Shown here one piece after another: positions 30,580 through 41,713 of a stretch of DNA of 64,000 nt (its first letter is position 1; every line of letters starts with the position of its first letter). This stretch comes from Yersinia nurmii (GTDB lineage: Bacteria > Pseudomonadota > Gammaproteobacteria > Enterobacterales > Enterobacteriaceae), in NCBI RefSeq assembly GCF_001112925.1, contig NZ_CPYD01000008.1, forward strand, positions 1 to 64,000, given 5' to 3'. Below the pieces are notes generated by a model. It was not told the origin of the DNA, did not search any database, and was given only the letters and a program-made list of their open reading frames with translations. Position numbers and translations under genes: made by a program.

Positions 30580-31772
30580 CACTTGGTTTATTTATTTGGC
30601 AAGGCATAAATAGCGAAGGAAAGATGATCGTCGGCGAGTCTCTAGCCAGCGAAAAATCGGTAATTTACCAAAGAATAATGCAGCAGGGGCTACAGCCCAT
30701 CCGTATCAGAAGGATAAAACGCCTAAGCTCTCGGCTACATCAAGGGAAGCATCTGCTTCATTTCACACGCCAATTAGCTACGCTTTTGCAAGCGGGACTG
30801 CCGTTAATAAATAGTCTGCAATTGTTGGCAGCAGAGGCCGACACGCCAATATGGCGCTGTTTACTAAGAGATGTTAGTGAAAGCCTATCTCAAGGGCAGC
30901 CGTTATCTGAGGCAATAAACGCCTATCCATCAGTTTTCCCACCCATATACGCGCAATTAATTGCCATAGGCGAATTAACGGGAGAGATAGATAAATGCTG
31001 TCTCCAGCTAGCCGACCAACAGGAAAAACGCCAGTACCTGAAAAAGAAAGTGACTAAGACACTCAGATACCCCGCCTTTGTTTGCCTGGTTGCTTTTGCC
31101 GTCAGTGTCCTGATGTTACTTGTTGTTTTACCAGAATTTGGGCGGCTCTATCAGACTTTTGACGCCCCCCTGCCCGCACTGACTCAAGGGCTGCTATCTC
31201 TATCAGAAATACTGGGTAATTACGGTATTTACACTACAGTGGCAATCATCGGTATTGTATTAGTTTACCTCTATAAAATAAGGGGAAACACACGATGGAA
31301 GCAACGGGAACAATTCTTGTTGTTACGCCTCCCGTTGATAGCGCCACTGGTTCAAGGGTACTGTCTCAGCCAAATTTTCCGTACCTTATCTGTCACACAA
31401 AAAGCAGGTTTAACCTTAGCTAATGGGCTGGAAGCAGCCGCTAGATCCATTGATAATCTGCATTACAAATCCATTATCAATCATTTTTATCAGCTAATTA
31501 ATCAGGGAATACCTCTGAGTGATGCCCTTTCACACCAACCTCTTTTTCCTCCACTTTGCCAACAGTTAGTACGCATTGGGGAAGAATCCGGCTCGCTGGA
31601 TAGCGTGCTGACAAAGCTTGCTGGTTGGCAACAGCAGCAAACTGAGGAACTGGCTGATAAGTTGACACAAATGCTCGAGCCGATGTTGATGCTGTTCGTC
31701 GGCGCAGTGATTGGCACGCTGGTTATTGCTATGTATCTCCCCATTTTTCAACTTGGGGGAATTATTAATTAG
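30576..31772 (+). CDS. hofC: HofC, GspF/PilC-type inner-membrane assembly protein
   Basis: Inner-membrane platform of the type IV pilus/type II secretion superfamily, 398 residues. It has two repeated GspF domains, each beginning with a block such as FTRQLATLLQAGLPLINSLQLLA and FRTLSVTQKAGLTLANGLEAAA. Membrane segments are near residues 165-190, 218-236 and the C-terminus (LMLFVGAVIGTLVIAMYLPIF). It overlaps hofB by the ATGA at 30576-30579, which implies translational coupling and one operon. It ends 14 bp before a heptanucleotide array. Confidence 0.92.
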   Translation: MTLGLFIWQGINSEGKMIVGESLASEKSVIYQRIMQQGLQPIRIRRIKRLSSRLHQGKHLLHFTRQLATLLQAGLPLINSLQLLAAEADTPIWRCLLRDVSESLSQGQPLSEAINAYPSVFPPIYAQLIAIGELTGEIDKCCLQLADQQEKRQYLKKKVTKTLRYPAFVCLVAFAVSVLMLLVVLPEFGRLYQTFDAPLPALTQGLLSLSEILGNYGIYTTVAIIGIVLVYLYKIRGNTRWKQREQFLLLRLPLIAPLVQGYCLSQIFRTLSVTQKAGLTLANGLEAAARSIDNLHYKSIINHFYQLINQGIPLSDALSHQPLFPPLCQQLVRIGEESGSLDSVLTKLAGWQQQQTEELADKLTQMLEPMLMLFVGAVIGTLVIAMYLPIFQLGGIIN

Positions 31773-31785
31773 CAAAAGTTTTAGG

Positions 31786-31869
31786 TTTGGCATTTGGCAT
31801 TTGGCGTTTGGCGTTTGGCGTTTGGCGTTTGGCGTTTGGCGTTTGGCGTTTGGCGTTTGGCGTTTGGCA
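31786..31869. repeat. Heptanucleotide tandem array (TTTGGCR)12
   Basis: Twelve consecutive 7-nt units: two TTTGGCA, nine TTTGGCG, then one TTTGGCA. It lies between the convergent hofC and guaC genes, directly before the guaC terminator. The near-identical units point to slippage, so the length should differ between strains. An open frame across it encodes a repeating LAFGVWR peptide but has no ribosome site. Confidence 0.95.
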
Positions 31870-31876
31870 GAAGATT

Positions 31877-31902
31877 AAAAAAGGACGCATCATTTTGCGT
31901 CC
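31877..31902 (-). terminator. Terminator after guaC
   Basis: On the minus strand GGACGCA / TGCGTCC (7 bp, arms 31896-31902 and 31883-31889) is followed by TTTTTT. It is about 80 bp past the guaC stop, next to the tandem array. Confidence 0.85.
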
Positions 31903-31982
31903 CTTCTTTAATAGTCAATTAATCACAAACTATCAGCGATATAAAACACGCATTCAGCGTAAACCGGCTGAGGTTATTTGGC

Positions 31983-33026
31983 TCAGTTACTGCCAAATAC
32001 ACGGTTTTCTTGCTCTGCAACGCGGATAAAGGTGGTGCGTTTGGTCAGCTCTTTCAAATGAGAAGCGCCAACATAAGTACAAGCAGATCGCAGCCCACCC
32101 ATAATGTCGCGAACGGTATTCTCCACTGAACCACGCAATGGCAGTTTCACGGTTTTACCTTCCGCGGCACGATATTCCGCTACGCCGCCAACGTGACGCT
32201 TCATCGCTGACTCAGAACTCATACCGTAGAACAGCATAAATTTCTCACCGTTTTCTTCAACAACTTTACCTTCGCATTCGTCGTGACCGGCTAACATCCC
32301 GCCCAACATAACAAAGTCTGCACCACCACCGAACGCTTTGGCAACATCACCCGGAACGGAACAACCACCGTCACTCACGATTTGCCCACCTAAACCGTGG
32401 GCAGCATCGGCGCATTCGATCACGGCAGAAAGCTGCGGATAACCCACGCCTGTTTTCACTCGGGTGGTACAAACCGAACCTGGGCCTATCCCAACTTTTA
32501 CAATATCGGCACCAGACAAAATCAATTCTTCAACCATTTCGCCAGTAACTACATTACCAGCGCAAATCACTTTGTCAGGGCAAGCTTCACGAGCCTGTTG
32601 CAGGAAAGCAACAAAGTGTTCAGAGTAACCATTGGCTACATCAATACAAATAAATTTCAGTGCAGGGGAAAGCGCCAGAATTTGCTTCATTTTGGCAAAG
32701 TCCGCCTGAGATGTACCGGTAGAAACCATGACGTGACGCAGTACCGATTCAGGCACACGGCGAACAAACTCGGCCCATTGTTCAACAGAATAGTGTTTAT
32801 GTACGGCGGTAAGAACATCAAATGAGGAGAGAACCTCAGCCATGCGGAAGGTGCCGACGGTATCCATATTCGCTGCAATAATGGGTACACCAGCCCAGTT
32901 ATAACCTGAATGTTTGAAGGTAAACTGACGCTCTAACTCAACTTCAGAGCGACTTTTCAGCGTGGAGCGTTTAGGTCGGATCAAGACATCTTTAAAACCT
33001 AATTTCAAACCTTCTTCAATACGCAT
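31983..33026 (-). CDS. guaC: GMP reductase
   Basis: Reduces GMP to IMP with NADPH, releasing ammonia, and so returns guanine nucleotides to the purine pool. From ATG 33026, which gives the family start [20 protein letters not shown], it is 347 residues, as in E. coli. The open frame continues upstream to 33107 but without similarity. IMPDH/GMPR signatures are plain: the catalytic cysteine in [40 protein letters not shown], and [13 protein letters not shown]. It is divergent from coaE. No PurR-like box was recognised. Confidence 0.96.
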   Translation of the reverse strand: MRIEEGLKLGFKDVLIRPKRSTLKSRSEVELERQFTFKHSGYNWAGVPIIAANMDTVGTFRMAEVLSSFDVLTAVHKHYSVEQWAEFVRRVPESVLRHVMVSTGTSQADFAKMKQILALSPALKFICIDVANGYSEHFVAFLQQAREACPDKVICAGNVVTGEMVEELILSGADIVKVGIGPGSVCTTRVKTGVGYPQLSAVIECADAAHGLGGQIVSDGGCSVPGDVAKAFGGGADFVMLGGMLAGHDECEGKVVEENGEKFMLFYGMSSESAMKRHVGGVAEYRAAEGKTVKLPLRGSVENTVRDIMGGLRSACTYVGASHLKELTKRTTFIRVAEQENRVFGSN

Positions 33027-33387
33027 GGCTTTGGTTTCCTGGTTATTGGCGATGGATCGCATAATGAGATCGGGCGTAATAGACGCCATTTCCAGTGAAG
33101 CTATCATACGCAGGAATAATTCTTCGGCAAGACTGCGAATTTACCTTTATTTAGGCTACACTCCCACAAATTACCTAAAAACCACGCATTTTACCTTCCT
33201 GACTGGTTCGTCTGGCTACACTATTCCTAGCTGTGTCACTATCGGCAATATTGATTTAAAAAATACGCCCATGGCCAGAGAATAGGCATCAAAGACAGAT
33301 TGAAAATCCGAATGCATCCGCGCTATGTCTTACACACAGCTTTCAGTTACAATTCGGGTATTCAACAGCAGTATGCAAGGCAATGTA
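33027..33387. other. Divergent guaC-coaE promoter region
   Basis: About 360 bp between two divergent starts. A plausible rightward promoter is TTGAAA near 33300 with TATGTC 18 bp later; this is only a pattern match. No regulator site was recognised. Confidence 0.3.
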
Positions 33388-34008
33388 ATGACCTATATTG
33401 TTGCTCTTACAGGCGGAATTGGTAGTGGGAAAAGTACCGTTGCTAATGCTTTTGCCGATCTCGGCGTACCGCTGGTTGATGCGGATATCATCGCCCGACA
33501 GATTGTTGAGCCTGGTATGCCGGCGTTAAATGAGATAAAAGCCCGTTATGGATATACTATCTTGCTGGCAGACGGCAGCCTGAATAGAGCCAAGCTGCGG
33601 GAAAAGATTTTTAGCGACCCGATGGAAAAAAACTGGCTAAATGCGCTGTTGCACCCATTGATTCAGCAAGAAACTCAGCGTCAGCTCGCGGCTGCAAAAG
33701 CGCCTTATGTACTTTGGGTCGTTCCCTTACTGGTTGAAAATAACCTAAGCCATAGAGCTGACCGAGTATTGGTCGTGGATGTCACCCCTGAGATTCAGCT
33801 TAGGCGCACCATGGCAAGAGACGGTATCAGCCGTCAGCAAGCGGAACATATTTTAGCTTCGCAGGCCACACGACAACAGCGTCTGGTCTGTGCAGATGAC
33901 ATTATCGACAATAGCGGCGATCCTTCCACGATCCCGCCGCTCGTTGCCTCGCTCCATCACCGGTATTTAAGGTTGGCGACGGTGACCCAACAGGATTTAC
34001 ACCGATGA
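33388..34008 (+). CDS. coaE: Dephospho-CoA kinase
   Basis: Phosphorylates the 3'-hydroxyl of dephospho-CoA, the last step of coenzyme A synthesis. From ATG 33388, behind AAGG, it is 206 residues, the E. coli length. It is a P-loop kinase: Walker [10 protein letters not shown] at 8-16, the [13 protein letters not shown] substrate block, [15 protein letters not shown], and an R-rich lid. It overlaps zapD by ATGA (34005-34008) and so leads a small coaE-zapD-yacG operon. Confidence 0.96.
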   Translation: MTYIVALTGGIGSGKSTVANAFADLGVPLVDADIIARQIVEPGMPALNEIKARYGYTILLADGSLNRAKLREKIFSDPMEKNWLNALLHPLIQQETQRQLAAAKAPYVLWVVPLLVENNLSHRADRVLVVDVTPEIQLRRTMARDGISRQQAEHILASQATRQQRLVCADDIIDNSGDPSTIPPLVASLHHRYLRLATVTQQDLHR

Positions 34009-34757
34009 GTGATCTCACCTCAACTGTACTTTTTGAACACCCGCTGAATGAAAAAATGCGTACCTGGCTTCGCATTGAGTTTTTGCTGCAACAGTTAGAA
34101 AGTCAGCAAAATCTAGATAATATCGCCAGTGCTTTAACGTTTTTTCGCACCGCATCCGACCTAATCGATGTGCTTGAAAGGGGGGAAGTTCGCACTGACT
34201 TACTCAAAGAGCTTGAGCGTCAGCAGCAAAAACTTCAGGCCTGGGCTGATGTTCCCGGTGTCGATATGGCGTTGATTGATGAATTACGAGCCCAGTTGAA
34301 AAGCCGGGCATCGGTGCTGATGTCCGCACCGCGTATCGGACAGTCGCTGAAAGAAGACCGCATGATTAGTCTGGTTCGCCAACGACTCAGTATTCCGGGC
34401 GGTTGTTGTAGTTTCGATCTGCCTACGCTACATATTTGGCTGCACCTGCCGCAGGAACAACGCAATCAACATATCAATGCATTACTTGATACGTTAACCC
34501 CTCTGAATCAATCATTAACCATGATTCTGGATTTAATCCGCCAGTCTGGCCCGTTGCGCAACCAAATTAGCCTAAATGGATTCTTCCAGGATAATGCCGA
34601 AGGCGCTGATTTATTGCGCCTGCGAATTTCCATGGAGCATCAGCTTTATCCGCAGGTTTCCGGCCACAAAACCCGTTACGCGATACGTTTCCTACCATTG
34701 GATAGCGAGAATGGCACTGTACCCGCACGCTTAAGCTTTGAGTTGGCCTGTTGTTAA
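34005..34757 (+). CDS. zapD: Cell division protein ZapD
   Basis: Cytosolic protein that bundles FtsZ filaments and stabilises the Z ring by binding the FtsZ C-terminal tail. The 250 residues follow E. coli ZapD ([60 protein letters not shown], ending FELACC). It is mostly helical with a C-terminal beta part. It is coupled to coaE through a 4-bp overlap. Its partner ftsZ is in this window at 40490-41641. Confidence 0.95.
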   Translation: MSDLTSTVLFEHPLNEKMRTWLRIEFLLQQLESQQNLDNIASALTFFRTASDLIDVLERGEVRTDLLKELERQQQKLQAWADVPGVDMALIDELRAQLKSRASVLMSAPRIGQSLKEDRMISLVRQRLSIPGGCCSFDLPTLHIWLHLPQEQRNQHINALLDTLTPLNQSLTMILDLIRQSGPLRNQISLNGFFQDNAEGADLLRLRISMEHQLYPQVSGHKTRYAIRFLPLDSENGTVPARLSFELACC

Positions 34758-34820
34758 CTCTTGCACTTATTTATGCTTATGGCTGTGTTGTCATGCAGTA
34801 AGCAAGTTTTAGGAGAGAAT

Positions 34821-35021
34821 ATGGATTCAACTGAAATGCAGGTTAATTGCCCAACCTGTGGGAAAATCGTTATCTGGGGCGAGCAAAGCCCGTATCGTCC
34901 TTTTTGCTGCAAACGTTGTCAGTTGATCGACCTTGGCGAATGGGCCGATGAAGAGAAGCGTATTCCAAGTCAGGGAGAACTCTCAGATAGCGATGAATGG
35001 AGTGAGGAAGATCCGCGCTAA
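34821..35021 (+). CDS. yacG: DNA gyrase inhibitor YacG (zinc-binding)
   Basis: Small protein of 66 residues that in E. coli binds GyrB and inhibits gyrase. The zinc site is complete: Cys10, Cys13, Cys29 and Cys33 in CPTC and CCKRC. The tail is acidic ([10 protein letters not shown]), as expected for the GyrB-binding part. ATG 34821 is 5 nt behind AGGAG; the open frame runs further upstream without similarity. It follows zapD by 63 bp. Confidence 0.93.
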   Translation: MDSTEMQVNCPTCGKIVIWGEQSPYRPFCCKRCQLIDLGEWADEEKRIPSQGELSDSDEWSEEDPR

Positions 35022-35029
35022 TGCGCTCA

Positions 35030-35063
35030 CAGATTGGAGCCACGCAATGTGTGCTCCAATCTG
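35030..35063. terminator. Hairpin between yacG and mutT
   Basis: A perfect 11-bp stem CAGATTGGAGC / GCTCCAATCTG (35030-35040 and 35053-35063) lies between the convergent yacG and mutT stops. There is no strong T-tract on either side (AGTTTGATT on the plus strand), so it is terminator-like in place and strength of stem only. Confidence 0.6.
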
Positions 35064-35070
35064 AGTTTGA

Positions 35071-35463
35071 TTATGCCTGAGAAACCAGTAACTCAACTAT
35101 GGACAGATTTGCCGTTGGGAATTCCTCAGCCCGTAACTCCTCTTGCTTAATCCAACGCACCGGCTGGCCTTCCCGACCAAAAGGTTCGCCCTGCCAGTGT
35201 TCTACCAGATAGAAGCTGAGAGTGACAATTCGGTCAGGAAAACGGTGTTCCAGAGTGGTTATCTGCACGGCATTTTGCGCAACAATGCCAACTTCTTCCA
35301 ATAGCTCACGATACAACGCCATTTCCGAGGTTTCCCCCTGCTCTATCTTCCCACCGGGAAACTCCCAGAACCCCGCCATATGGGAATCTGCCGCGCGCTG
35401 GGTAATAAAAATTTCGCGTTGCGCATTACGGATAATACCCACAGCGATCTGCAAATGTTTCAT
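35071..35463 (-). CDS. mutT: 8-oxo-dGTP diphosphatase MutT
   Basis: Nudix hydrolase that destroys 8-oxo-dGTP and so prevents A:T to C:G transversions. The 130 residues contain the full Nudix box GGKIEQGETSEMALYRELLEEVGI in the form Gx5Ex7REUxEExGU near 37-60, and WEFPGGK just before it. The start MKHLQIAVGIIRN is standard. It is downstream of secA on the same strand, separated by a strong terminator. Confidence 0.95.
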   Translation of the reverse strand: MKHLQIAVGIIRNAQREIFITQRAADSHMAGFWEFPGGKIEQGETSEMALYRELLEEVGIVAQNAVQITTLEHRFPDRIVTLSFYLVEHWQGEPFGREGQPVRWIKQEELRAEEFPTANLSIVELLVSQA

Positions 35464-35514
35464 TCTGATATTCCTCGTTTATCTCGCGTTCACATCCTGA
35501 TTCCGCGACATTAA

Positions 35515-35546
35515 GCAAAAAGAAGGGCGGTCTATTTGGCCGCCCT
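35515..35546 (-). terminator. Terminator after secA
   Basis: On the minus strand AGGGCGG / CCGCCCT (7 bp, 35540-35546 and 35524-35530) is followed by TCTTTTTG. It lies about 40 bp past the secA stop and ahead of mutT. Confidence 0.85.
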
Positions 35547-35584
35547 GCTATTTACTGTTTAACTATTGCTGGCTAATCACAGCG

Positions 35585-38302
35585 TTATTTCTGCAAACGG
35601 CCATGACATTGCTTATATTTCTTACCTGAACCACAAGGGCAAGGATCGTTACGGCCCACTTTACGTTCAAGGCTGGCTGCAACTTTCACATCTTCTTCAG
35701 ACATCAGGGCGCTATTGTCATTTTCATGGCTCAACTGTTGCTGTCTGGCCAAACGCTCAGCTTCTTCACGGCGTTGAACCTCCAGCGCCTCGACCTCTTC
35801 CGGCATACGAACCTGAACTTTGCTCAGCACGCTGATCACTTCATATTTCAGAGACTCCAGCATTGCCGCAAACATAGCGAAAGATTCGCGCTTATATTCC
35901 TGCTTAGGATCTTTCTGCGCATAGCCACGTAAATGGATGCCCTGACGCAGATAATCCATCGCTGCCAGATGCTCTTTCCACAAGGAATCCAGCGTTTGCA
36001 GCATCACGCCTTTCTCAAAATTGCGCATCATTTCGACGCCGACAACTTCTTCTTTGCGTTTGTAGACGTCAATGGCCTGCTGAAGGATTCGCTCACGCAG
36101 GGTTTCTTCATGCAGCTGTGGTTCATCTTCCAGCCATTGCGCAATCGGCATATCCAGATCGAAGTCGTTTTTCAGGCGCTGTTCCAGACCTTCAACATCC
36201 CACATTTCTTCCAAAGATTGCGGCGGAATGTAGCTATCCAGCGTAACTTTGAACACATCTTCACGAATGCTGTTGATAGTTTCGCTAACGTCAGATACGT
36301 CCAGCAACTCGTTACGCTGGCTGTAGATCGCACGGCGCTGATCGTTGGCTACATCATCGTATTCCAGCAGCTGTTTACGAATATCGAAGTTACGGCTTTC
36401 TACTTTACGCTGTGCGTTAGCAATCGCTTTGGTTACCCAAGGATGCTCAATGGCTTCTCCCGGCTTCATACCCAGTTTACGCATCATGCCTGACACACGG
36501 TCAGAGGCAAAAATACGCATCAATGCATCTTCCATTGACAGGTAGAAGCGCGAGGAACCGGCATCACCCTGACGACCCGCACGACCGCGCAGCTGGTTAT
36601 CAATACGACGGGATTCGTGGCGTTCAGTACCGATGATGTGTAAACCACCGGATGCCAGAACCGCATCGTGACGAATTTTCCATGCGGCTTTAATTTCGGC
36701 AATTTGCTCTTCAGTCGGATTTTCCAACTGTGCGATTTCACTCTGCCAGCTTCCGCCTAACACGATATCGGTACCACGGCCGGCCATGTTAGTCGCGATA
36801 GTAACCGCTCCCGGCTGACCCGCCTGAGAAACAATGTCTGCTTCCATGGCGTGGAATTTAGCGTTCAGAACTTTATGTTCGATGCCGGCTTTGGTCAGTT
36901 CAGCAGATACCACTTCGGATTTTTCGATGGAAATCGTACCAACCAGCACAGGCTGGCCGTTGGCAGTACGCTCACGGATATCCTCAATGATGGCACCAAT
37001 CTTTTCCATTTCAGTCATATAGACCAGATCCGGCAGATCTTTACGAATCATTGGACGGTTAGTTGGAACCACAATAGTATCCAGCTTATAGATAGAGCTG
37101 AATTCAAAGGCTTCGGTATCCGCAGTACCTGTCATACCAGCCAGTTTTTCGTAGATACGGAAATAGTTCTGGAAAGTAATGGAAGCCAGCGTTTGGTTTT
37201 CGTTCTGGATTTCCACCCCTTCTTTGGCTTCAACTGCCTGATGCAAACCGTCAGACCAGCGGCGGCCTTGCATGGTACGACCCGTGTGTTCATCAACGAT
37301 GATAACTTCGCCATCTTTAACGATGTAGTCAACGTCGCGGGTAAAGAGTACGTGGGCGCGTAGAGCGGCGGTTACGTGGTGCATCAGCATAATATTGGCC
37401 GGTGAGTACAGAGATTCGCCTTCCTCCATAATGCCGGCTTCCACTAACATCTGCTCGATCATGATCAAGCCACGCTCAGTTAAATGCACCTGACGGGACT
37501 TTTCATCTACCGAGAAATGCCCTTCACCCTGGAAGGTATCGGAATCTTCTTTTTCCTGACGAATCAGTTTAGGAATCAGTTTGTTAACCCGAATATACAT
37601 TTCGGAACTGTCTTCCGCAGGCCCAGAAATAATCAACGGAGTACGCGCTTCATCGATCAGGATGGAGTCAACCTCATCCACCAACGCATAGTGCAGTTTA
37701 CGCTGTACGCGCTCTTCCGGGCTGAACGCCATGTTGTCGCGCAGGTAGTCAAAACCGTATTCGTTGTTAGTACCGTAAGTAATATCAGCAGCATAGGCTT
37801 CACGCTTCGCCGGAGCTGTCATACCCGGCAGGTTGATACCGATAGTTAGGCCGAGGAATTCAAACAGTGGACGGTTATTCTCTGCATCGCGCTGAGCCAG
37901 ATAGTCGTTGACAGTAACCACGTGTACGCCGCGACCAGTCAGCGCATTCAGGTAAGCTGGCAGCGTTGCGGTTAAAGTTTTACCTTCACCGGTACGCATT
38001 TCTGCAATACAACGCTCGTTCAGAACCATACCGCCCAACAGCTGCACATCGAAGTGGCGCATGCCGAATACGCGTTTACTGGCTTCGCGAACTACAGCAA
38101 AAGCTTCTGGAATCAGGTTTTCCAACACTTCGCCTTTCGCCAAACGTGCGCGGAATTCGTCCGTTTTGGCTCTTAATTCTTCATCGGACAGTTTTTCCAT
38201 GTCCGGTTCCATGCGGTTGATTACATCAACCACTTTACGCATACGGCGCAGGGTCCGATCGTTACGGCTGCCAAAAACTTTAGTGAGTAATTTGATTAGC
38301 AT
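35585..38302 (-). CDS. secA: Preprotein translocase ATPase SecA
   Basis: Motor ATPase that pushes unfolded preproteins through SecYEG. The 905 residues hold, in order, nucleotide-binding domain 1 with Walker A MRTGEGKT (about 102-109) and the [19 protein letters not shown] block, the preprotein cross-linking domain, NBD2 with [17 protein letters not shown], the helical scaffold/wing domain, and the C-terminal zinc finger [13 protein letters not shown] that binds SecB. It lies 77 bp after secM; in E. coli, stalling of ribosomes on secM exposes the secA ribosome site, and the same layout is kept here. Confidence 0.98.
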   Translation of the reverse strand: MLIKLLTKVFGSRNDRTLRRMRKVVDVINRMEPDMEKLSDEELRAKTDEFRARLAKGEVLENLIPEAFAVVREASKRVFGMRHFDVQLLGGMVLNERCIAEMRTGEGKTLTATLPAYLNALTGRGVHVVTVNDYLAQRDAENNRPLFEFLGLTIGINLPGMTAPAKREAYAADITYGTNNEYGFDYLRDNMAFSPEERVQRKLHYALVDEVDSILIDEARTPLIISGPAEDSSEMYIRVNKLIPKLIRQEKEDSDTFQGEGHFSVDEKSRQVHLTERGLIMIEQMLVEAGIMEEGESLYSPANIMLMHHVTAALRAHVLFTRDVDYIVKDGEVIIVDEHTGRTMQGRRWSDGLHQAVEAKEGVEIQNENQTLASITFQNYFRIYEKLAGMTGTADTEAFEFSSIYKLDTIVVPTNRPMIRKDLPDLVYMTEMEKIGAIIEDIRERTANGQPVLVGTISIEKSEVVSAELTKAGIEHKVLNAKFHAMEADIVSQAGQPGAVTIATNMAGRGTDIVLGGSWQSEIAQLENPTEEQIAEIKAAWKIRHDAVLASGGLHIIGTERHESRRIDNQLRGRAGRQGDAGSSRFYLSMEDALMRIFASDRVSGMMRKLGMKPGEAIEHPWVTKAIANAQRKVESRNFDIRKQLLEYDDVANDQRRAIYSQRNELLDVSDVSETINSIREDVFKVTLDSYIPPQSLEEMWDVEGLEQRLKNDFDLDMPIAQWLEDEPQLHEETLRERILQQAIDVYKRKEEVVGVEMMRNFEKGVMLQTLDSLWKEHLAAMDYLRQGIHLRGYAQKDPKQEYKRESFAMFAAMLESLKYEVISVLSKVQVRMPEEVEALEVQRREEAERLARQQQLSHENDNSALMSEEDVKVAASLERKVGRNDPCPCGSGKKYKQCHGRLQK

Positions 38303-38379
38303 AATTCTTTATATCTCTTACAAGACCACCAAACCGGCGGTCAAAGGTTACATTAAGTTAAAAGACTTCAGAGGAATAA

Positions 38380-38913
38380 CTAGCTGTAACGAACCGGTCC
38401 GGCACGAATGCCTTGTACCTGGGCAAGCCATAAGCCAGGTTGATGAAGGGATAAAACGGGCTGAGGTACTCGTTTGGTATAGCGAATGATGGTCGGTGGC
38501 CGCGACTCGTGAGTCAACAACGCATTGAGCGTATCCAGTAGCGCAAGCTGTTGAATTTGCGTCGGCTCTACCTGTTCTAACGCCTCGACTTCCTGCACGC
38601 GGCTATAAGCGGCCTGCGGTGCAAGTGCAAAAGAAAGGTGACGAATGACGGTGCGAAGCGCATGCTGCTGCCAATAGTCTACGCTGAAGGAAGGACGACG
38701 GTGCGTCTCTTGCAGCAGAGCAAGACTATTAAAGTTGGTCGTACCGTGATTTTGGCGACTTTGGCTGGAAGATGTACTCGGCAGTGCGGTTTGATCCGGG
38801 CCGCCGGACAAGTTTGACGGCACGCCAAGACTCGCCGCGACCATCCCCAAAAGGAGATGCGGCCAGAAATAACGTCTGCCAAATTGTCGCCAACGATTTA
38901 GAATACCGATCAC
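38380..38913 (-). CDS. secM: Secretion monitor SecM
   Basis: Exported arrest peptide that senses export activity and raises secA translation. The GTG at 38913 is chosen: it gives [30 protein letters not shown] (split signal region as in E. coli, which also uses GTG), 177 residues in all. The arrest end is W162-L163 then QGIRAGP ending at Pro173. The W-to-P spacing equals E. coli (11 residues), but the position of E. coli Phe150 is His157, and Ile156 is Leu163. The middle is variable, as usual. The open frame continues upstream over the DUF721 gene, but that is not SecM. Confidence 0.93.
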   Translation of the reverse strand: MIGILNRWRQFGRRYFWPHLLLGMVAASLGVPSNLSGGPDQTALPSTSSSQSRQNHGTTNFNSLALLQETHRRPSFSVDYWQQHALRTVIRHLSFALAPQAAYSRVQEVEALEQVEPTQIQQLALLDTLNALLTHESRPPTIIRYTKRVPQPVLSLHQPGLWLAQVQGIRAGPVRYS

Positions 38914-38941
38914 AAGTTTAAAATCCGCCGGAGCCCTGTCA

Positions 38942-39466
38942 ATGCGTGAAAGCCGCCCACAATTATTAGATGTTCTGTTCGACGATGCGACCGCAACGGA
39001 GAAAGGCCCACTGCACAATGTACAGCAGCGCGCAGTCGCACTGTTAAAGCTCAATCGTGCGGTAAAAGCATTGCTTCCGTCACAGTTGCAGCCTTGGTGC
39101 CGTGTGGCCAATTATCGACAGAGTATTTTGGTGCTAGAAACCGCCAACGCCAGTTGGCTAATGCGATTACGTTACGAACAACCTAACCTGCTTTCTGCAC
39201 TACGAGCGCAAATTCTACCATCATTGTCTTCAATCGACATCAGGATTAATCCTGCGTTAATGGCGAAAGGACAGAACAAGATACAAGAAACCGTTCAGGC
39301 TGCGCAAAAAAGCGAAGAGTCAGCGCCATTACGTCACTTGAGTTTGGAAAGTGCAAATGAATTACGAGGATTAGCGAGGCGTAGCCCAGAGAAATTGAGG
39401 ACTATTTTGGAACGACTGGCTGCGTTGGCCGGAGAGAGTGCCAACGCAACCAAACGTGATAAGTAG
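38942..39466 (+). CDS. DUF721 (DciA-like) protein
   Basis: Protein of 174 residues with a DUF721 domain at about 25-100: [15 protein letters not shown], then [22 protein letters not shown], and [10 protein letters not shown]. This family includes DciA, the helicase-loading factor of bacteria that lack DnaC/DnaI, and genes of this type sit beside secA in other gammaproteobacteria. The C-terminal 70 residues are polar and probably flexible. ATG 38942 is 7 nt behind GGAG. It diverges from secM with 28 bp between starts and converges on lpxC with 3 bp between stops. Whether it still loads helicase here is unknown. Confidence 0.75.
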   Translation: MRESRPQLLDVLFDDATATEKGPLHNVQQRAVALLKLNRAVKALLPSQLQPWCRVANYRQSILVLETANASWLMRLRYEQPNLLSALRAQILPSLSSIDIRINPALMAKGQNKIQETVQAAQKSEESAPLRHLSLESANELRGLARRSPEKLRTILERLAALAGESANATKRDK

Positions 39467-39469
39467 CTT

Positions 39470-40453
<984 letters not shown>

Positions 40454-40489
40454 TTAGCACAAAGAGCGGAGATACCAAATTTTTGGAAA

Positions 40490-41641
40490 TTAATCAGCTT
40501 GCTTGCGCAAGAACGCTGGAATATCCAAATAATCCGGCTCTTTGTTCGTTTGAGCAGTTTGGTCGTTCACCACCTTCGCGGCAGGCTTCACTTCCTGCGG
40601 CAACGGTGACATACCGTGCTGCTGATAACGGTGATCCATCACTGGCTGAGTTTGCTTGTTGGTAACCAGCGTGATTTCCGGACGTTTGTCCATGCCGATA
40701 CCAGTCGCAACCACAGTAACACGCAGCTCGTCGTTCATTTCCGGGTCTAAGGACGTACCGATAACCACGGTAGCATTATCAGACGCGAAGGCACGAATGG
40801 TGTTACCTACGGTTTCAAATTCATCCAAACGCAGGTCGAAACCAGCGGTGATGTTGACCAGAACGCCACGGGCACCCGACAGGTCGATATCTTCCAGTAA
40901 CGGGCTAGAAATCGCCATTTCTGCCGCTTCCTCCGCACGATCTTCGCCACAAGCGACGCCGGAACCCATCATGGCATAACCCATTTCGGACATCACAGTG
41001 CGCACGTCAGCAAAGTCGACGTTCATCAGGCCAGGACGGGTGATCAGCTCGGCGATCCCCTGAACGGCACCTTTCAACACGTCGTTAGCTGCGCCGAATG
41101 CATCCAGTAAAGAGATGCCACGACCCAACACTTTTAACAACTTGTCGTTCGGAATAGTGATCAATGAATCCACGTGTTTAGACAACTCAGCGATACCCTG
41201 CTCAGCGAATGCCATGCGTTTCTTGCCTTCAAAGTTGAAAGGCTTGGTAACCACGGCCACTGTCAGAATACCCAGATCTTTTGCTACTTCCGCAACTACA
41301 GGCGCAGCACCAGTACCGGTACCGCCACCCATACCTGCCGCGATGAAGACCATATCCGCGCCATCAAGTGCTGCACGCAGCGCTTCGCGATCTTCTTCCG
41401 CAGAATTACGACCCACTTCCGGGTTCGCACCAGCACCCAGACCTTTGGTAATACCGCTACCGATCTGGATAGTCTGGCCAACTGCCGTTTTACGTAGCGC
41501 CTGAGCGTCTGTATTAACGGCAAAGAATTCAACACCTTCGATGCGCTCGCGCACCATGTGTTCAACGGCGTTGCCACCGCCACCGCCGACGCCGATGACT
41601 TTAATCACCGCGTCATTGGTCAGTTCCATAGGTTCAAACAT
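40490..41641 (-). CDS. ftsZ: Cell division GTPase FtsZ
   Basis: Tubulin-like GTPase that forms the Z ring. The 383 residues from ATG 41641 equal E. coli FtsZ. Visible are the N-terminal [13 protein letters not shown], the tubulin signature [13 protein letters not shown], the T7 loop [15 protein letters not shown], and the C-terminal tail [14 protein letters not shown], which binds FtsA, ZipA and ZapD. A GGAGA ribosome site lies 6 nt before the ATG. It follows ftsA by 72 bp. Confidence 0.98.
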   Translation of the reverse strand: MFEPMELTNDAVIKVIGVGGGGGNAVEHMVRERIEGVEFFAVNTDAQALRKTAVGQTIQIGSGITKGLGAGANPEVGRNSAEEDREALRAALDGADMVFIAAGMGGGTGTGAAPVVAEVAKDLGILTVAVVTKPFNFEGKKRMAFAEQGIAELSKHVDSLITIPNDKLLKVLGRGISLLDAFGAANDVLKGAVQGIAELITRPGLMNVDFADVRTVMSEMGYAMMGSGVACGEDRAEEAAEMAISSPLLEDIDLSGARGVLVNITAGFDLRLDEFETVGNTIRAFASDNATVVIGTSLDPEMNDELRVTVVATGIGMDKRPEITLVTNKQTQPVMDHRYQQHGMSPLPQEVKPAAKVVNDQTAQTNKEPDYLDIPAFLRKQAD

Positions 41642-41713
41642 AGTTTCTCTCCGTTTTGTGCCTGTCGCTTCGAGATCAAAAAATATGTTCAGCATGATCT
41701 CTTTGTTGAAACA

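Noticed and set aside
31787-32029. Open frame encoding repeated LAFGVWR heptapeptides
   Set aside because: The peptide repeat is a direct result of the 7-nt DNA array. There is no ribosome site, and the frame runs over the guaC terminator and into guaC.
38914-39111. Longer N-terminus for secM
   Set aside because: It is antisense to the DUF721 gene and adds residues before a complete SecM start and signal region.
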